Positions 27,746 to 36,958 are shown, numbered from the stretch's first letter. The stretch: 64,000 nt of DNA from Sulfurimonas sp. C5 (GCF_029872055.1 NZ_JARXNQ010000002.1:248001-312000); one strand, 5' to 3'. The notes: generated by a model not told the origin, from the letters alone. Made by a program: numbers and translations.

Positions 27746-28521
27746 AATTTTATAAAAATTTTTTCTCTGTTTTCATAATATACACACTCCGTGTATCCTA
27801 CATCACGGGCAAGTTGAACTATTTGGTCATTATAAAGGTTGACTTGTTCCGGTTTATGTGCATCGGAACAAAAAGTGATGGGAATATTTAACTTATAAGC
27901 CTCTTGAAGTAATTCTTTTGAAGGGTATGCTTCGGCAATAGGTTTTCGATATCCTGCGACATTAAGTTCCAGTGACATATCTGCTTCTTTAATTGCCAAA
28001 AGAGCATTTTTTGCAATCTCAACAATACTCTTGTTTGGAAGAAATTTGAAAACTTTTATAAGATCAAGATGGCCTACGATATCAAAATATTGTGTTTTTG
28101 CCATTTTTTCTATTGTTTCAAAATATTTTTTCCAGATATCATCTATATCTTCACTCTCATAGCGTCCTATAAATTCCGGATTGTCAAATCCCCACTCATC
28201 AATAAAATGGACAGAGCCGATTAAATAATCTACTTGTGCATCCAAAACTCTCGGATCCATGTGATTTTCAAGATAATCTACTTCATAACCTAAAAGGATC
28301 TGTATCTGGTCTTTATATTTCTCTTTTGCACTTAAAACATCTGCTTCATATGCAGCCATATCATCAAAGCCCATACGATATTTCGGATCAAAATCCATTG
28401 GTGCATGATCTGCAAAACCAAATACTTTCGTATCTGCTTTTATAGCAGCTTCAACGTATTGTTCTATACTGCCTTCTGCATGATTACAAAGGGGAGTATG
28501 GTTATGAAGATCGACTATCAT
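27742..28521 (-). CDS. PHP-domain phosphatase, histidinol-phosphatase type
   Basis: Metal-dependent phosphoesterase of the PHP superfamily (259 residues), most like histidinol-phosphatase HisJ/HisK of histidine synthesis. Metal-binding motifs are DLHNHTPLCNHAEGS at the N-terminus, GFADHAPM, LLGYEVDYL, GSVHFIDEWGFD, VGHLDLIK, and FCSDAHKP near the C-terminus. The family also holds other phosphatases, so the substrate is probable and not proved. Histidine genes are not nearby. Its -10 (TATAAT, minus strand, 28550-28555) overlaps the cheZ -10. Confidence 0.8.
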   Translation of the reverse strand: MIVDLHNHTPLCNHAEGSIEQYVEAAIKADTKVFGFADHAPMDFDPKYRMGFDDMAAYEADVLSAKEKYKDQIQILLGYEVDYLENHMDPRVLDAQVDYLIGSVHFIDEWGFDNPEFIGRYESEDIDDIWKKYFETIEKMAKTQYFDIVGHLDLIKVFKFLPNKSIVEIAKNALLAIKEADMSLELNVAGYRKPIAEAYPSKELLQEAYKLNIPITFCSDAHKPEQVNLYNDQIVQLARDVGYTECVYYENREKIFIKF

Positions 28522-28549
28522 ATGAGCTCTTTATTATTTATTTTATGTT

Positions 28550-28557
28550 ATTATAGT
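28550..28557. promoter_or_regulatory. Overlapping divergent -10 boxes (PHP phosphatase and cheZ)
   Basis: Bases 28550-28555 read TATAAT on the minus strand, 28 bases before the PHP gene. Bases 28552-28557 read TATAGT on the plus strand, 36 bases before cheZ. The two boxes share four bases, so RNA polymerase could occupy only one at a time. Confidence 0.45.
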
Positions 28558-28593
28558 GTTTATTAATAAATTATTCAATTTTGGAGATCTTTT

Positions 28594-29280
28594 ATGACTC
28601 AAGAAGAATTAGATGCATTGATGGGTGGAGAGCTGGATCTTGACGATATTGAAGAAGAAGAGTTAGCTGAAGAGATAGAAACAGATATAGAGACGGCTAC
28701 TCAATCGGATGAAAATAACGAAACAAAAGATGATAGAGAACCACCTAAATGGGGACCTCCCGCAACTCATGAAAATAAAGTAGTACATCAGCTTGACGAT
28801 GTGACAAAAGAGTCAGAAGAAAAAGCATCAGAAATTTTTGACATAATAGAAAATATCAGTAATGATTTAATGGACAAAGAGGAAAATCTCAATAATGTTG
28901 TAGCACTTTTGGAATCAAATGTAGCTCTTTTTACGACATTAAGAGAGAAGTTTCCAGATGTAAATGCGTTTGCAAATCAACTAGAAAAAAATGAAGAGGC
29001 TTTAGCTAGTACCCAAGATGTTATCGAAGCATTGCAAAACTCTGGTGATTCTATTATGAATGTTATGGATATCATGCAATATCAAGATATTCATCGTCAA
29101 AAAATAGAGAGGGTTATTAATGTTATGAGAACATTATCTAAATATATGAACTCACTCTTTGAATCACAAGTTGATGATAGTTCACGTGTTTCTTCTGCGA
29201 AACATATTGAAGGTGATGAGAATAGTGATCTCGCCTCAACAGAAGATATCGAAGCTCTACTAGAGCAGTTTGGAAAATAA
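28594..29280 (+). CDS. cheZ: CheZ-type CheY-P phosphatase
   Basis: Chemotaxis phosphatase of the diverged Campylobacterota CheZ group (228 residues). The long helical hairpin spans about 70-195. The active-site segment MQYQDIHRQKIERVINVM has Asp165 and Gln169, four apart like Asp143 and Gln147 of E. coli CheZ. The C-terminus STEDIEALLEQFGK resembles the CheY-binding tail of CheZ. The N-terminus TQEELDALMGGELDLDDIEE resembles both this tail and the FliM/FliN N-terminal motif, so the protein may hold CheY at both ends. GGAG precedes the ATG. The stop overlaps the next start as TAATG; Helicobacter pylori has the same neighbour pair (HP0170 and HP0169). Confidence 0.85.
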   Translation: MTQEELDALMGGELDLDDIEEEELAEEIETDIETATQSDENNETKDDREPPKWGPPATHENKVVHQLDDVTKESEEKASEIFDIIENISNDLMDKEENLNNVVALLESNVALFTTLREKFPDVNAFANQLEKNEEALASTQDVIEALQNSGDSIMNVMDIMQYQDIHRQKIERVINVMRTLSKYMNSLFESQVDDSSRVSSAKHIEGDENSDLASTEDIEALLEQFGK

Positions 29281-30572
29281 TGAAAAAAGTCGAATTACTT
29301 TCTCCGGCGGGCACGCTGGAAAAATTAAAAATTGCTCTTGATTTTGGAGCTGACGCAGTATATGGCGGTGTAAGTCATTTCTCTTTACGTATTCGTAGTG
29401 GAAAAGAGTTTACGTATGAAGATTTTGCAGAGGGAATTAAGTACGCACATGAACGCGGAAAAAAAGTTTATGCAACTATCAATGGATTCCCTTTTAATTC
29501 TCAACTAAACCTTTTAAAAAAACATATTGAGAAGATAGCTGAGATGGGTCCGGATGCAATTATTGTTGCTACTCCTGGTGTTTTGAAACTGGCTCATGAA
29601 ATTGCACCTCAGATCCCATTGCACCTTTCAACACAAGCAAATGTGATGAATGTACTAGATGCCAAAGTATATGCAGAGATGGGAGCATCACGTATTATCA
29701 CAGCACGTGAGATCTCGCTTAAAGATCTAAAAGAGATTAAAAAAGAGTTGCCAGAACTAGAACTAGAAGTGTTTGTACATGGAAGTATGTGTTTTGCATA
29801 TAGCGGAAGATGTCTTATTTCGACACTACAGAGCGGACGTGTACCAAACCGTGGGTCTTGTGCAAATGATTGTCGTTTTCCGTATGAGATGTATGCTGCA
29901 AATCCTGAAACGGGAACACTATTTAAACTTGAAGAGGATGAAGGTGTCGGTACCTACATCATGAATTCAAAAGATCTGAATCTCGGATCACATATTAAAG
30001 AGATTTTAGACAGCGGTGTGGTTGATTCTCTTAAGATTGAAGGTCGTACAAAAACAGCATATTATGCGGCAGTAACTGCCAAAGCGTATAGAATGGCTAT
30101 TGACGATTATTATGAAGGCAAAGAAGATATTGCTAAGTATCAGTATGAACTTGAATCATTGCAAAACCGCGGTTATACTGATGCATATTTGATTTCACGT
30201 CCTTTTGAGAAACATGATACTCAAAGTTTAGATTTTACTATGCAGTTAGGTACGCATCAGGTTACAGGCGAGACAACGGAAGATGGTGAATATTACATGT
30301 GTAAATATAAAACACTTCCTGGGGATGAACTTGAAGCTGTAATGCCACTGGGCAGTACAATAGAGTTTCTTGAAAACGAATTTGGAAAAACATACGAAAA
30401 AGATGGACGCATTTATATGAGTTTCAACAAACTTCAAGCACAAAACGGAAAAATTTGGGAGAGTGTACATAGCGGAAACATCAATCCTATTAAACTTCCT
30501 GTTACATTTCCTCCATTTACATTTTTTAGAATCCCGTCTCATCCAGACATGGGAACATATCCAAAGAAATAA
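29280..30572 (+). CDS. trhP: U32 peptidase-family protein, TrhP (YegQ) type
   Basis: Member of the U32 family (430 residues). TrhP/YegQ of E. coli takes part in prephenate-dependent 5-hydroxyuridine formation at tRNA position 34; older annotation calls such proteins collagenase-like. Signatures: ELLSPAGTLEKLKIALDFGADAVYGG at the N-terminus, a central CFAYSGRCLIS and NRGSCANDCRFPYEM with the conserved cysteines, and DSLKIEGRTKTAYY. The length fits TrhP, not the longer RlhA. The last codons lie in a perfect palindrome shared with the convergent gene. Confidence 0.85.
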   Translation: MKKVELLSPAGTLEKLKIALDFGADAVYGGVSHFSLRIRSGKEFTYEDFAEGIKYAHERGKKVYATINGFPFNSQLNLLKKHIEKIAEMGPDAIIVATPGVLKLAHEIAPQIPLHLSTQANVMNVLDAKVYAEMGASRIITAREISLKDLKEIKKELPELELEVFVHGSMCFAYSGRCLISTLQSGRVPNRGSCANDCRFPYEMYAANPETGTLFKLEEDEGVGTYIMNSKDLNLGSHIKEILDSGVVDSLKIEGRTKTAYYAAVTAKAYRMAIDDYYEGKEDIAKYQYELESLQNRGYTDAYLISRPFEKHDTQSLDFTMQLGTHQVTGETTEDGEYYMCKYKTLPGDELEAVMPLGSTIEFLENEFGKTYEKDGRIYMSFNKLQAQNGKIWESVHSGNINPIKLPVTFPPFTFFRIPSHPDMGTYPKK

Positions 30573-30586
30573 ATTTATTTCTTTGG
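30561..30586. terminator. Perfect 26-base palindrome spanning two convergent stop codons
   Basis: CCAAAGAAATAAA (30561-30573) is followed without a gap by its exact complement TTTATTTCTTTGG. It contains the last codons and stop of trhP on plus and of the GGDEF-EAL gene on minus, so both proteins end in Pro-Lys-Lys. In RNA it would fold into a hairpin of about 11 pairs in either direction. It probably acts as a bidirectional terminator, though a long T-run is missing. Confidence 0.6.
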
Positions 30587-33184
30587 TGTAAGATATTTCT
30601 CCTCAAATTCTGCAGCCGTTAACGGTTTTGAAAAAAAGTACCCTTGAATTTCATCACAACCACTACTTTGAAGATGTTCTAGTTGTTCGAGTGTTTCAAC
30701 CCCTTCGGCAATTGTTTTTAGCCCGAGACTTTTTGATAGGTTGATAATTGCTTCAACAATTGCTTTGTCTTCAGGATCTGTTGTGATATCGCGAACAAAT
30801 GATTGATCTATTTTAAGTTTATTGACTTGAAATTTTTTCAGATAACTGAGGCTGGAGTAACCTGTTCCAAAATCATCGATCGATATCTTAATACCTAATT
30901 GTTTGAGAGTTTCAATCGTATTGATTGTTAATTGAGGATTACCCATAATCGCACTTTCTGTCAATTCTAAGTCTATATATTTTGCAGGAAAGTTGAATTT
31001 TTGTAAAACTTCATTAATTTGATCACTAAGGTCAGATTGATTAAATTGTACGGCAGATAAATTAATCGATAAATTTATAGACTCTAAACCATTTTCAAAC
31101 CAGGTTTTGAGCTGTGAAACTGCATTTTCCATAACCCATTTTCCAATGCTTAAGATCAAGCCGTTTGATTCTGCTAATGGTATAAATTCGGCAGGTGAGA
31201 TGAATCCAAGTTGAGGATGTATCCATCTAAGCAGTGTCTCTACGCCTATTAGTTCATGATTTATAGTTGAGATTTGGGGTTGGTAGGTAAGATAAAATTC
31301 ATTATTCATTATAGCATCATGCATAGCATTACTTAGTTGTAAATTCCTTTGTGCAGTTTGCTGCATCTCTTCAGTAAAAAATGAATAGTTGTTTTTCCCG
31401 TTATACTTTGCTCGATACATGGCATTATCTGCATTTTTGTATAGTGTTTCCGTTGTAGTCCCATCATCAGGATATATGGAGATTCCAATTGAAGCAGTAA
31501 CAGTCAGCCTATGTTGATCTACAGCAAATGGTTGATAGACTTTTGCTAAAAATTTTTTTGCTATTTCTTGAGCCTGATGAGTATCCGTATTTGGCAGAAG
31601 TATTATAAACTCATCACCTCCAAAATGTGCGAGTGTGTCTTCAGCACGAAGAGTTCCTTTGAGTCTATTTGCAAGTGCTATTAGCAGTTTGTCCCCAATA
31701 TCGTGTCCGAGAGTATCGTTAATATCTTTAAAATTGTCAATATCTAAAAACATTAAAGAGAAGGTCCAGCGATTTTTTTGAGAAAGAGCAATGGTATATT
31801 CTATTTTTGACTCCATATTTGCTCTATTTGGAAGCTGTGTCAAAGTATCAAAGTTAGCCATAAACAAGATACGCTCTTCTGAAGCTTTCTTTTCTGTCAC
31901 GTCTCTTGTCAAGCCAAGAAGCGTTTCTACATTGCCATCACTGTCCTTCATAGGGACTGCATGGGTTTCAAGCCAACGGCGTGTCCCTTTTGCTCCCCTG
32001 ATTTCAAAAGTCAAACTGCCGCTTTCCCCCTGCATCACTTTTTGGTGAAGTTGGATAAAAGGTTCACGCCATTCAGGAAGTAGGTAGTCTGTCAAAGGAT
32101 GTTTTTGAAGCTCTTCAAGTGAGCTTACTTCAAGCATTTCCAAACCGGCAGGATTCATATCTACAGGTATACCTTGTTGATCGATAAGTTTGACACAAGC
32201 CGGTTCATTTTCAATAATTGCATGGAGATGTTCTTGACTTTGTTTGAGTTGGTTTTCTGTAAGCTTTTGTTGGGTTATGTTATCATATATACCGATAATA
32301 CCGATAATATCTCCAGAAGAGTTTTTTAAAGGAACTTTTGAAGTTCTAAGCCACATGATGTCTCCATCTAGAGTTGTTTGTGGTTCATCAAAAAAGAGTT
32401 TAGGTTTACCAGAATCCATAACCTCTTTATCATCATTATTATAGAGTTCGGCTTGCTCTTTCCATGGCATATCATAGTCGCTTTTCCCTATGATCTGATC
32501 AGTTGACTCTTTACCCGCATCATTTGCAAAAACTGTATTACAGCCCATATAAATTAAATTTTGATCTTTCCAAAAAACTCTTGTAGGAAGTGAATTTATG
32601 ATCGAAGAAAGAAGATTAAAAGACTCATTACGTGCATTTTCAGCTTCTTCCCTTGCTCTATTGTTTTCTAAGTTTGTGAGTGCTGTATCAAGTGAGCTTA
32701 CCATTTTGAGAATAAGATCTTGAATATGTTGAGTAAAAGCATTAAGGCGTATAGAATAAAGATTAAGTGTACCTATCACCTTGTCTTTACGGTGAATTGG
32801 AATTGCAGCAGATGCTTTCCAACCAAATTGTAAAGCTGTTTCATGCCATGGAGCCGTATGGGGATCTTGTAAAAAATCTTGACACCAATAAGGTGTATTA
32901 GTCTTATAAGTAATTCCACTTGGTCCATTTCCAAGATCACTATCTTGAATGGAGATAGATATATCTTTTACATAATGAGTACCTTCTCCGCAGTATGAAA
33001 AAGGCTCTAACTTGGTTTCATCTTCATTTGCAAAACCAATCCATGCCATTGTAATATGACTGACGTCAAGAATTCTCTGGCATACGAGAGCAAACAGCTC
33101 TTCTTCATTGTCTATATCATTAATAGCTTCGTTGCAAAGTGACAAGGCATTATACAGTTCAATAAGTTCTTCAAGTTTTTGCAT
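30575..33184 (-). CDS. GAF-PAS-PAS-GGDEF-EAL protein (c-di-GMP turnover)
   Basis: Soluble sensor and c-di-GMP enzyme of 869 residues. Order: GAF about 15-175 (ISYCG..GNGPSGITY), PAS about 190-310 (LPTRVFWKDQNLIYMGCN), PAS about 315-430, GGDEF about 440-600, EAL about 615-865. The cyclase site GGDEF is intact near residue 523 and is preceded by RAED at the distance of a product-inhibition (RxxD) site. In the EAL domain the first motif is ETL, a tolerated variant; ELTESAIM, IDDFGTGYSSL, KIDQSFVRDI and EGVETLEQL are all present. Both activities are therefore possible. No membrane helix is seen, so signals are probably cytoplasmic. The minus-strand -10 TATAAT is at 33213-33218. Confidence 0.92.
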   Translation of the reverse strand: MQKLEELIELYNALSLCNEAINDIDNEEELFALVCQRILDVSHITMAWIGFANEDETKLEPFSYCGEGTHYVKDISISIQDSDLGNGPSGITYKTNTPYWCQDFLQDPHTAPWHETALQFGWKASAAIPIHRKDKVIGTLNLYSIRLNAFTQHIQDLILKMVSSLDTALTNLENNRAREEAENARNESFNLLSSIINSLPTRVFWKDQNLIYMGCNTVFANDAGKESTDQIIGKSDYDMPWKEQAELYNNDDKEVMDSGKPKLFFDEPQTTLDGDIMWLRTSKVPLKNSSGDIIGIIGIYDNITQQKLTENQLKQSQEHLHAIIENEPACVKLIDQQGIPVDMNPAGLEMLEVSSLEELQKHPLTDYLLPEWREPFIQLHQKVMQGESGSLTFEIRGAKGTRRWLETHAVPMKDSDGNVETLLGLTRDVTEKKASEERILFMANFDTLTQLPNRANMESKIEYTIALSQKNRWTFSLMFLDIDNFKDINDTLGHDIGDKLLIALANRLKGTLRAEDTLAHFGGDEFIILLPNTDTHQAQEIAKKFLAKVYQPFAVDQHRLTVTASIGISIYPDDGTTTETLYKNADNAMYRAKYNGKNNYSFFTEEMQQTAQRNLQLSNAMHDAIMNNEFYLTYQPQISTINHELIGVETLLRWIHPQLGFISPAEFIPLAESNGLILSIGKWVMENAVSQLKTWFENGLESINLSINLSAVQFNQSDLSDQINEVLQKFNFPAKYIDLELTESAIMGNPQLTINTIETLKQLGIKISIDDFGTGYSSLSYLKKFQVNKLKIDQSFVRDITTDPEDKAIVEAIINLSKSLGLKTIAEGVETLEQLEHLQSSGCDEIQGYFFSKPLTAAEFEEKYLTPKK

Positions 33185-33212
33185 GAGATTACTTTTTTTT
33201 AGTCTTGTATCA

Positions 33213-33218
33213 ATTATA
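33213..33218 (-). promoter_or_regulatory. -10 box for the GGDEF-EAL gene
   Basis: Reads TATAAT on the minus strand, about 29 bases before the start codon. Confidence 0.5.
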
Positions 33219-33283
33219 ACAAATGGTGAGAAGAAAATTCTTAAATCGTAGAAAAAAAGTTCCTTTATTAAATGGAAGTTTGA

Positions 33284-33289
33284 TATAAT
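33284..33289 (+). promoter_or_regulatory. -10 box for purE
   Basis: TATAAT in the context TTTGATATAATTTGG, 32 bases before the ATG, with GAAGGAAAG as ribosome site. Confidence 0.6.
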
Positions 33290-33321
33290 TTGGTTATAAA
33301 AATAATGAAGGAAAGTAATAC

Positions 33322-33819
33322 ATGAAGTTTGTTTCTATTGTAATAGGCTCAAGAAGTGACTATGAAGTTATGAAGTCGTGTTCTGACACGTTAGAGGCTT
33401 TTGGTGTGAATTATGAGATGATTATCTCATCTGCACACAGATCGCCTGAAAGAACGAAAGAATACATTGTTGAAGCAGAAAAAAAAGGTGCACAAGTATT
33501 TATTGCAGCAGCTGGTATGGCAGCGCATTTAGCAGGTGTTTTATCTTCTAAAACTGTTAAACCAATCATCGGTGTACCGATGTCTGCATCAGCTTTAAGT
33601 GGTATTGATGCACTTTTATCTACTGTTCAAATGCCAGCTGGAATGCCAGTTGCTACAGTGGCAATAGGTAAAGCCGGTGCGATCAATTCAGCATATTTGG
33701 CAATGCAAATTTTAGCTCTTGAAAACGAAGAGTTAGCTATCAAATTAAAAGAAGATAGAATTGCAAAAGCTAAAAAAGTTGAGATGGATTCACAAGAGAT
33801 AGAAACTATCATAGGCTAA
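33322..33819 (+). CDS. purE: N5-carboxyaminoimidazole ribonucleotide mutase
   Basis: Class I PurE (165 residues), converting N5-CAIR to CAIR in purine synthesis. Signatures are IVIGSRSDYEVMKSC at the N-terminus, SSAHRSPERTKEYI with the catalytic His, AAAGMAAHLAGVLSS and GIDALLSTVQMPAGMPVAT. The partner purK is not in this window. purD lies 28 kb further on and guaA 26 kb, so purine genes are scattered here. Confidence 0.96.
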   Translation: MKFVSIVIGSRSDYEVMKSCSDTLEAFGVNYEMIISSAHRSPERTKEYIVEAEKKGAQVFIAAAGMAAHLAGVLSSKTVKPIIGVPMSASALSGIDALLSTVQMPAGMPVATVAIGKAGAINSAYLAMQILALENEELAIKLKEDRIAKAKKVEMDSQEIETIIG

Positions 33820-33842
33820 TTATAAACGCAGGAGTAACGACA

Positions 33843-34319
33843 ATGCAGTGGATGCTTGACGAAGAATATAGCAAAATGACCGGACTTGAACTTAGTGCGA
33901 TCGATGATTTGATTGAACGTGGCAAGTTGACTGTAAAGGTTGAAGACGGTATTCGCTATATAGATCCTTCAAAAGGTGCCACTGAATCTGTTGTGCCTGC
34001 AAAATTACAGGAATTGGCACAAAGAAACATCCATGAGATGGTTGTGCAGCCTGAATTTGTTGAAAAAACTATAGGAACAATAATAAATCTTCATGAGAAA
34101 GTTCTTGACGCAAAAGATGAAACGATTGAGTCAATTAAAACGGAAAATGAATTTTTAAGAGAAGCATTAGCCTCTCTTCAAGAACTTTATGATGAAGATA
34201 GAAAAACAATCCACACCCTTCAAGAACAACTTAAACTCTCTCAACAGGAAGTAGAGTTTATGAGACGTAAATACAAACTTATGTGGAATAAAGCGATCGA
34301 CGAGCATACTTCTAAATGA
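33843..34319 (+). CDS. DUF3972-like helix-turn-helix / coiled-coil protein
   Basis: A 158-residue protein of unknown function, of a type (DUF3972, by memory) that seems confined to Campylobacterota. The N-terminal 40 residues, with YSKMTGLELSAIDDLIERGKL and then a short beta wing, look like a small MerR- or excisionase-type DNA-binding or recognition domain. Residues about 75-150 form a long charged coiled coil (VLDAKDETIESIKTENEFL, LQEQLKLSQQEVEFMRRKY). It sits between purE and a DUF89 gene and overlaps the latter by four bases, so at least those two are coupled. AGGAG precedes the ATG. Confidence 0.7.
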   Translation: MQWMLDEEYSKMTGLELSAIDDLIERGKLTVKVEDGIRYIDPSKGATESVVPAKLQELAQRNIHEMVVQPEFVEKTIGTIINLHEKVLDAKDETIESIKTENEFLREALASLQELYDEDRKTIHTLQEQLKLSQQEVEFMRRKYKLMWNKAIDEHTSK

Positions 34320-35173
34320 AAATAGATGAAGCCTGTGTCGGTTGTCTTATCAACCAAAGCATTAAGGTGGCAAATGCTATAAAAGCAGATGCAGCTCTTG
34401 CAAAACAATTAACTTCAACTGTAGAGAATATGAGTGAAACATTCTCTTACGAACAGACACCTCCGGAAATTGCAGCAGATATATATGAGATAATGGCAGA
34501 AATCGCCCATAAAAAAGATCTATACGATGAGGTGAAACAACACTCTACACAAAAAGCTCTTACTTTTGTACCCCAGCTCAAAGAGAAATTAGAAAAAAGT
34601 GAAAATAAACTTTTAACAGCAACAAAAATTGCAGTAGCAGGCAATGTAATTGATCTTGCTGCAGAAGTAGAATTTGATCTGTATGAAGAGTTAGAAAACA
34701 TTTTTCATATAGATTTTGCCCATAACGATTTTGCAAAACTAAAAGAACAACTCGAAAAAGCACAAACAATTTTAGTGATCGGAGATAATGTTGGAGAACA
34801 TATTTTTGACCATCTTTTTATAGAAACTCTACAAGAACTGTATCCTTCTAAAGAGTTTACTTATATGGTTAGAGGAAATCCAATCATTAATGATGTCACA
34901 ATGACTGAAGCAAAAGAAGCAGGATTTGATCAATTATGCAATTTGGTTGATAGTGGTGTAAATACTCCCGGTTTTACATATTCACGAGCTACAAGTGAAG
35001 CACAACAGTTATTTGATAATTCAGATATAATTATATCTAAGGGTATGGGTAATTATGAATGTATGAGCCCAAGCCATAGAGATAACATCTGTTTTTTATT
35101 GAAAGTAAAGTGTAGTGTAGTTGCAGCTTCTTTAGGTAAAAATATAGGTGATATAATTTGTAAATTACTATAA
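34316..35173 (+). CDS. DUF89 (damage-control phosphatase / ARMT1-like) family protein
   Basis: Metal-dependent phosphatase-like protein of 285 residues. The N-terminus has the paired cysteines of prokaryotic DUF89 proteins (ACVGCLINQ, Cys7 and Cys10). The core motifs are AVAGNVIDLA, the metal site VIGDNVGEHIFDHLF, and the downstream SKGMGNYECM. Family members hydrolyse damaged sugar phosphates and related metabolites; the substrate here is unknown. It overlaps the upstream gene as ATGA, and an outer-membrane protein gene follows after 13 bases. Confidence 0.8.
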   Translation: MKIDEACVGCLINQSIKVANAIKADAALAKQLTSTVENMSETFSYEQTPPEIAADIYEIMAEIAHKKDLYDEVKQHSTQKALTFVPQLKEKLEKSENKLLTATKIAVAGNVIDLAAEVEFDLYEELENIFHIDFAHNDFAKLKEQLEKAQTILVIGDNVGEHIFDHLFIETLQELYPSKEFTYMVRGNPIINDVTMTEAKEAGFDQLCNLVDSGVNTPGFTYSRATSEAQQLFDNSDIIISKGMGNYECMSPSHRDNICFLLKVKCSVVAASLGKNIGDIICKLL

Positions 35174-35186
35174 AAGGGGAATGAAG

Positions 35187-35975
35187 ATGAAGGCAAAATT
35201 ATCACAAACTCTAGGGATGATTTTTTTAGCAAGTAGTTTATATGCAGGTAATACATATTCTGCGGCATTTGTGAATATGGACATGGATTATCGCGAATAT
35301 GATGATAATGGACAAATTTTAGATAGTGAACAATCAAATTCAGTTACAGGATTTGAATTGGGATTTGGTATGGATTTAGAGTGCGATGATGATGGATGCC
35401 CTAATTTAGATTTTAAAGCATTAGTATTAAAAGGGAATACGGATTATACAGGTGCATATATAGGAAGTGGGTTACCTTATGGAAGTGTTAAATCTACTAC
35501 GTCAAATCTTATATACGATCTGAGCCTTGATTATACACAAACAGACAAAGTAAATGGCTTTGGCGTAACATATGGATTGGGTCTTGGATATCATTCTTGG
35601 TATAGAGAACTATCAAGTTTACAAAATGAACGTTATTATTGGTTTTATATTACTCCTGTTTTAGGTTTTTCAACAGAAATAACAAAAAACCTAAAAATAG
35701 CAACACAGTTTAAATATAAATATGCTTTACGCCCAAAAATGAAGGCAAATCTTATTTCTGAAGAGTTTAAACTAGGAAAAACAGATACTATAGAGGTGAC
35801 AATTCCTGTAACTTACAGCTATAGTGAGCAAACAGAGTTTTTTGTTGCCTACACTTATTCTAAACAAACAATCAAAAAATCAGATTTAGTTCCTCAAGGT
35901 GGATATCTTTATTATGAACCGAAAAGTAAAACAAACGATAACTATTTTAAAGTTGGTATCAGTTTTAAATATTAG
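35187..35975 (+). CDS. Predicted outer-membrane beta-barrel protein
   Basis: A 262-residue exported protein of no family I recognise. The signal peptide KAKLSQTLGMIFLASSLYAG is followed by amphipathic strands rich in Tyr and Gly (GFGVTYGLGLGYHSWYREL, ATQFKYKYALRPKM), and the chain ends in FKVGISFKY with a terminal aromatic, as in outer-membrane barrels. I prefer the ATG at 35187, six bases after AGGGGA, over the ATG at 35181, which leaves no space for the ribosome site. An acidic patch LECDDDGCPNLD contains its only two cysteines. Confidence 0.7.
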   Translation: MKAKLSQTLGMIFLASSLYAGNTYSAAFVNMDMDYREYDDNGQILDSEQSNSVTGFELGFGMDLECDDDGCPNLDFKALVLKGNTDYTGAYIGSGLPYGSVKSTTSNLIYDLSLDYTQTDKVNGFGVTYGLGLGYHSWYRELSSLQNERYYWFYITPVLGFSTEITKNLKIATQFKYKYALRPKMKANLISEEFKLGKTDTIEVTIPVTYSYSEQTEFFVAYTYSKQTIKKSDLVPQGGYLYYEPKSKTNDNYFKVGISFKY

Positions 35976-36003
35976 CTTTATAAATTAAAAAGCGACTCTA
36001 TAG

Positions 36004-36009
36004 TATAAT
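36004..36009 (+). promoter_or_regulatory. -10 box for glyQ
   Basis: TATAAT in TATAGTATAATTTCG, 31 bases before the ATG, with TAGAGGT as ribosome site. Confidence 0.6.
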
Positions 36010-36039
36010 TTCGCAATTACTTTTAGAGGTCATAAAATA

Positions 36040-36924
36040 ATGATTACGTTTAGCGAAATGTTATTAAAACTACAAGAGTTCTGGATGAAAGAGGGTTGTA
36101 ATATTGTACAGCCTTATGATATCCCAGCTGGAGCTGGAACTTTCCATCCGGCTACTTTTTTGCGATCACTTGATTCTACACCATGGGCAACTGCTTATGT
36201 AGCACCTTCACGTCGTCCGACAGATGGACGTTACGGTGAAAATCCAAACCGTCTTGGATCATATTACCAGTTTCAGGCGATCATTAAACCTTCACCGGAT
36301 AATATTCAAGAGTTATATCTGAAATCTTTGGAGTATCTTGGTTTAGATGTTTCAAAACACGATATCCGTTTTATTGAGGATAACTGGGAATCTCCGACAC
36401 TTGGTGCTTGGGGACTAGGCTGGGAAGTATGGTTAAACGGTATGGAAGTTACACAGTTTACATATTTTCAACAAGTTGGTGGGATTGAGTGTAAACCCGT
36501 AACTGCCGAGATTACATACGGAACTGAACGTCTTGCGATGTACCTGCAAGGTGTAGATACTGTTTTTGACATCGTATGGAATATCGATAAAGATGGTAAT
36601 AAAACATACTATAAAGATGTACATAAAGAGAGTGAAGTAGAGTTCTCTAAATATCACTTCGAAGTAGCAGATACAGCTATGCTTTTTGATGAATTCAATG
36701 CAAAAAGTGCTGAATGTCTAAGAACATTAGAAGCTGGGCTTCCACTGCCGGCATACGATCTTTGTATGATGGCTTCACATGTATTTAACGTACTTGATGC
36801 AAGAAAAGCGATCTCTCAAACTGAAAGACAAAACTACATTTTGAAAATTCGTGAACTTTCTCGTGGTTGTGCTGAACTGTATAAAGCGCAAGAGGAAGAG
36901 AGAAACAAAAGAGTAAACGGCTAA
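36040..36924 (+). CDS. glyQ: Glycine--tRNA ligase alpha subunit
   Basis: Catalytic subunit of the bacterial heterotetrameric glycyl-tRNA synthetase (294 residues). Signatures are [51 protein letters not shown], and the C-terminal [20 protein letters not shown]. The beta subunit gene (glyS) is not adjacent; recG follows instead, after a good terminator, so glyQ is probably monocistronic. Confidence 0.97.
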   Translation: MITFSEMLLKLQEFWMKEGCNIVQPYDIPAGAGTFHPATFLRSLDSTPWATAYVAPSRRPTDGRYGENPNRLGSYYQFQAIIKPSPDNIQELYLKSLEYLGLDVSKHDIRFIEDNWESPTLGAWGLGWEVWLNGMEVTQFTYFQQVGGIECKPVTAEITYGTERLAMYLQGVDTVFDIVWNIDKDGNKTYYKDVHKESEVEFSKYHFEVADTAMLFDEFNAKSAECLRTLEAGLPLPAYDLCMMASHVFNVLDARKAISQTERQNYILKIRELSRGCAELYKAQEEERNKRVNG

Positions 36925-36958
36925 AAGTATTGCATTTTGCAAACTTTTAATTTTTTTT
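36923..36958 (+). terminator. Rho-independent terminator after glyQ
   Basis: AAAAGT-A-TTGCA pairs with TGCAA-ACTTTT around a TTT loop (36923-36948, one bulged A) and is followed by a run of eight T (36951-36958). It begins at the glyQ stop codon. Confidence 0.8.

Noticed and set aside
31230-31245. Inactive EAL domain because the motif reads ETL
   Set aside because: ETL and similar variants occur in active enzymes, and all other metal-binding and catalytic motifs are intact.
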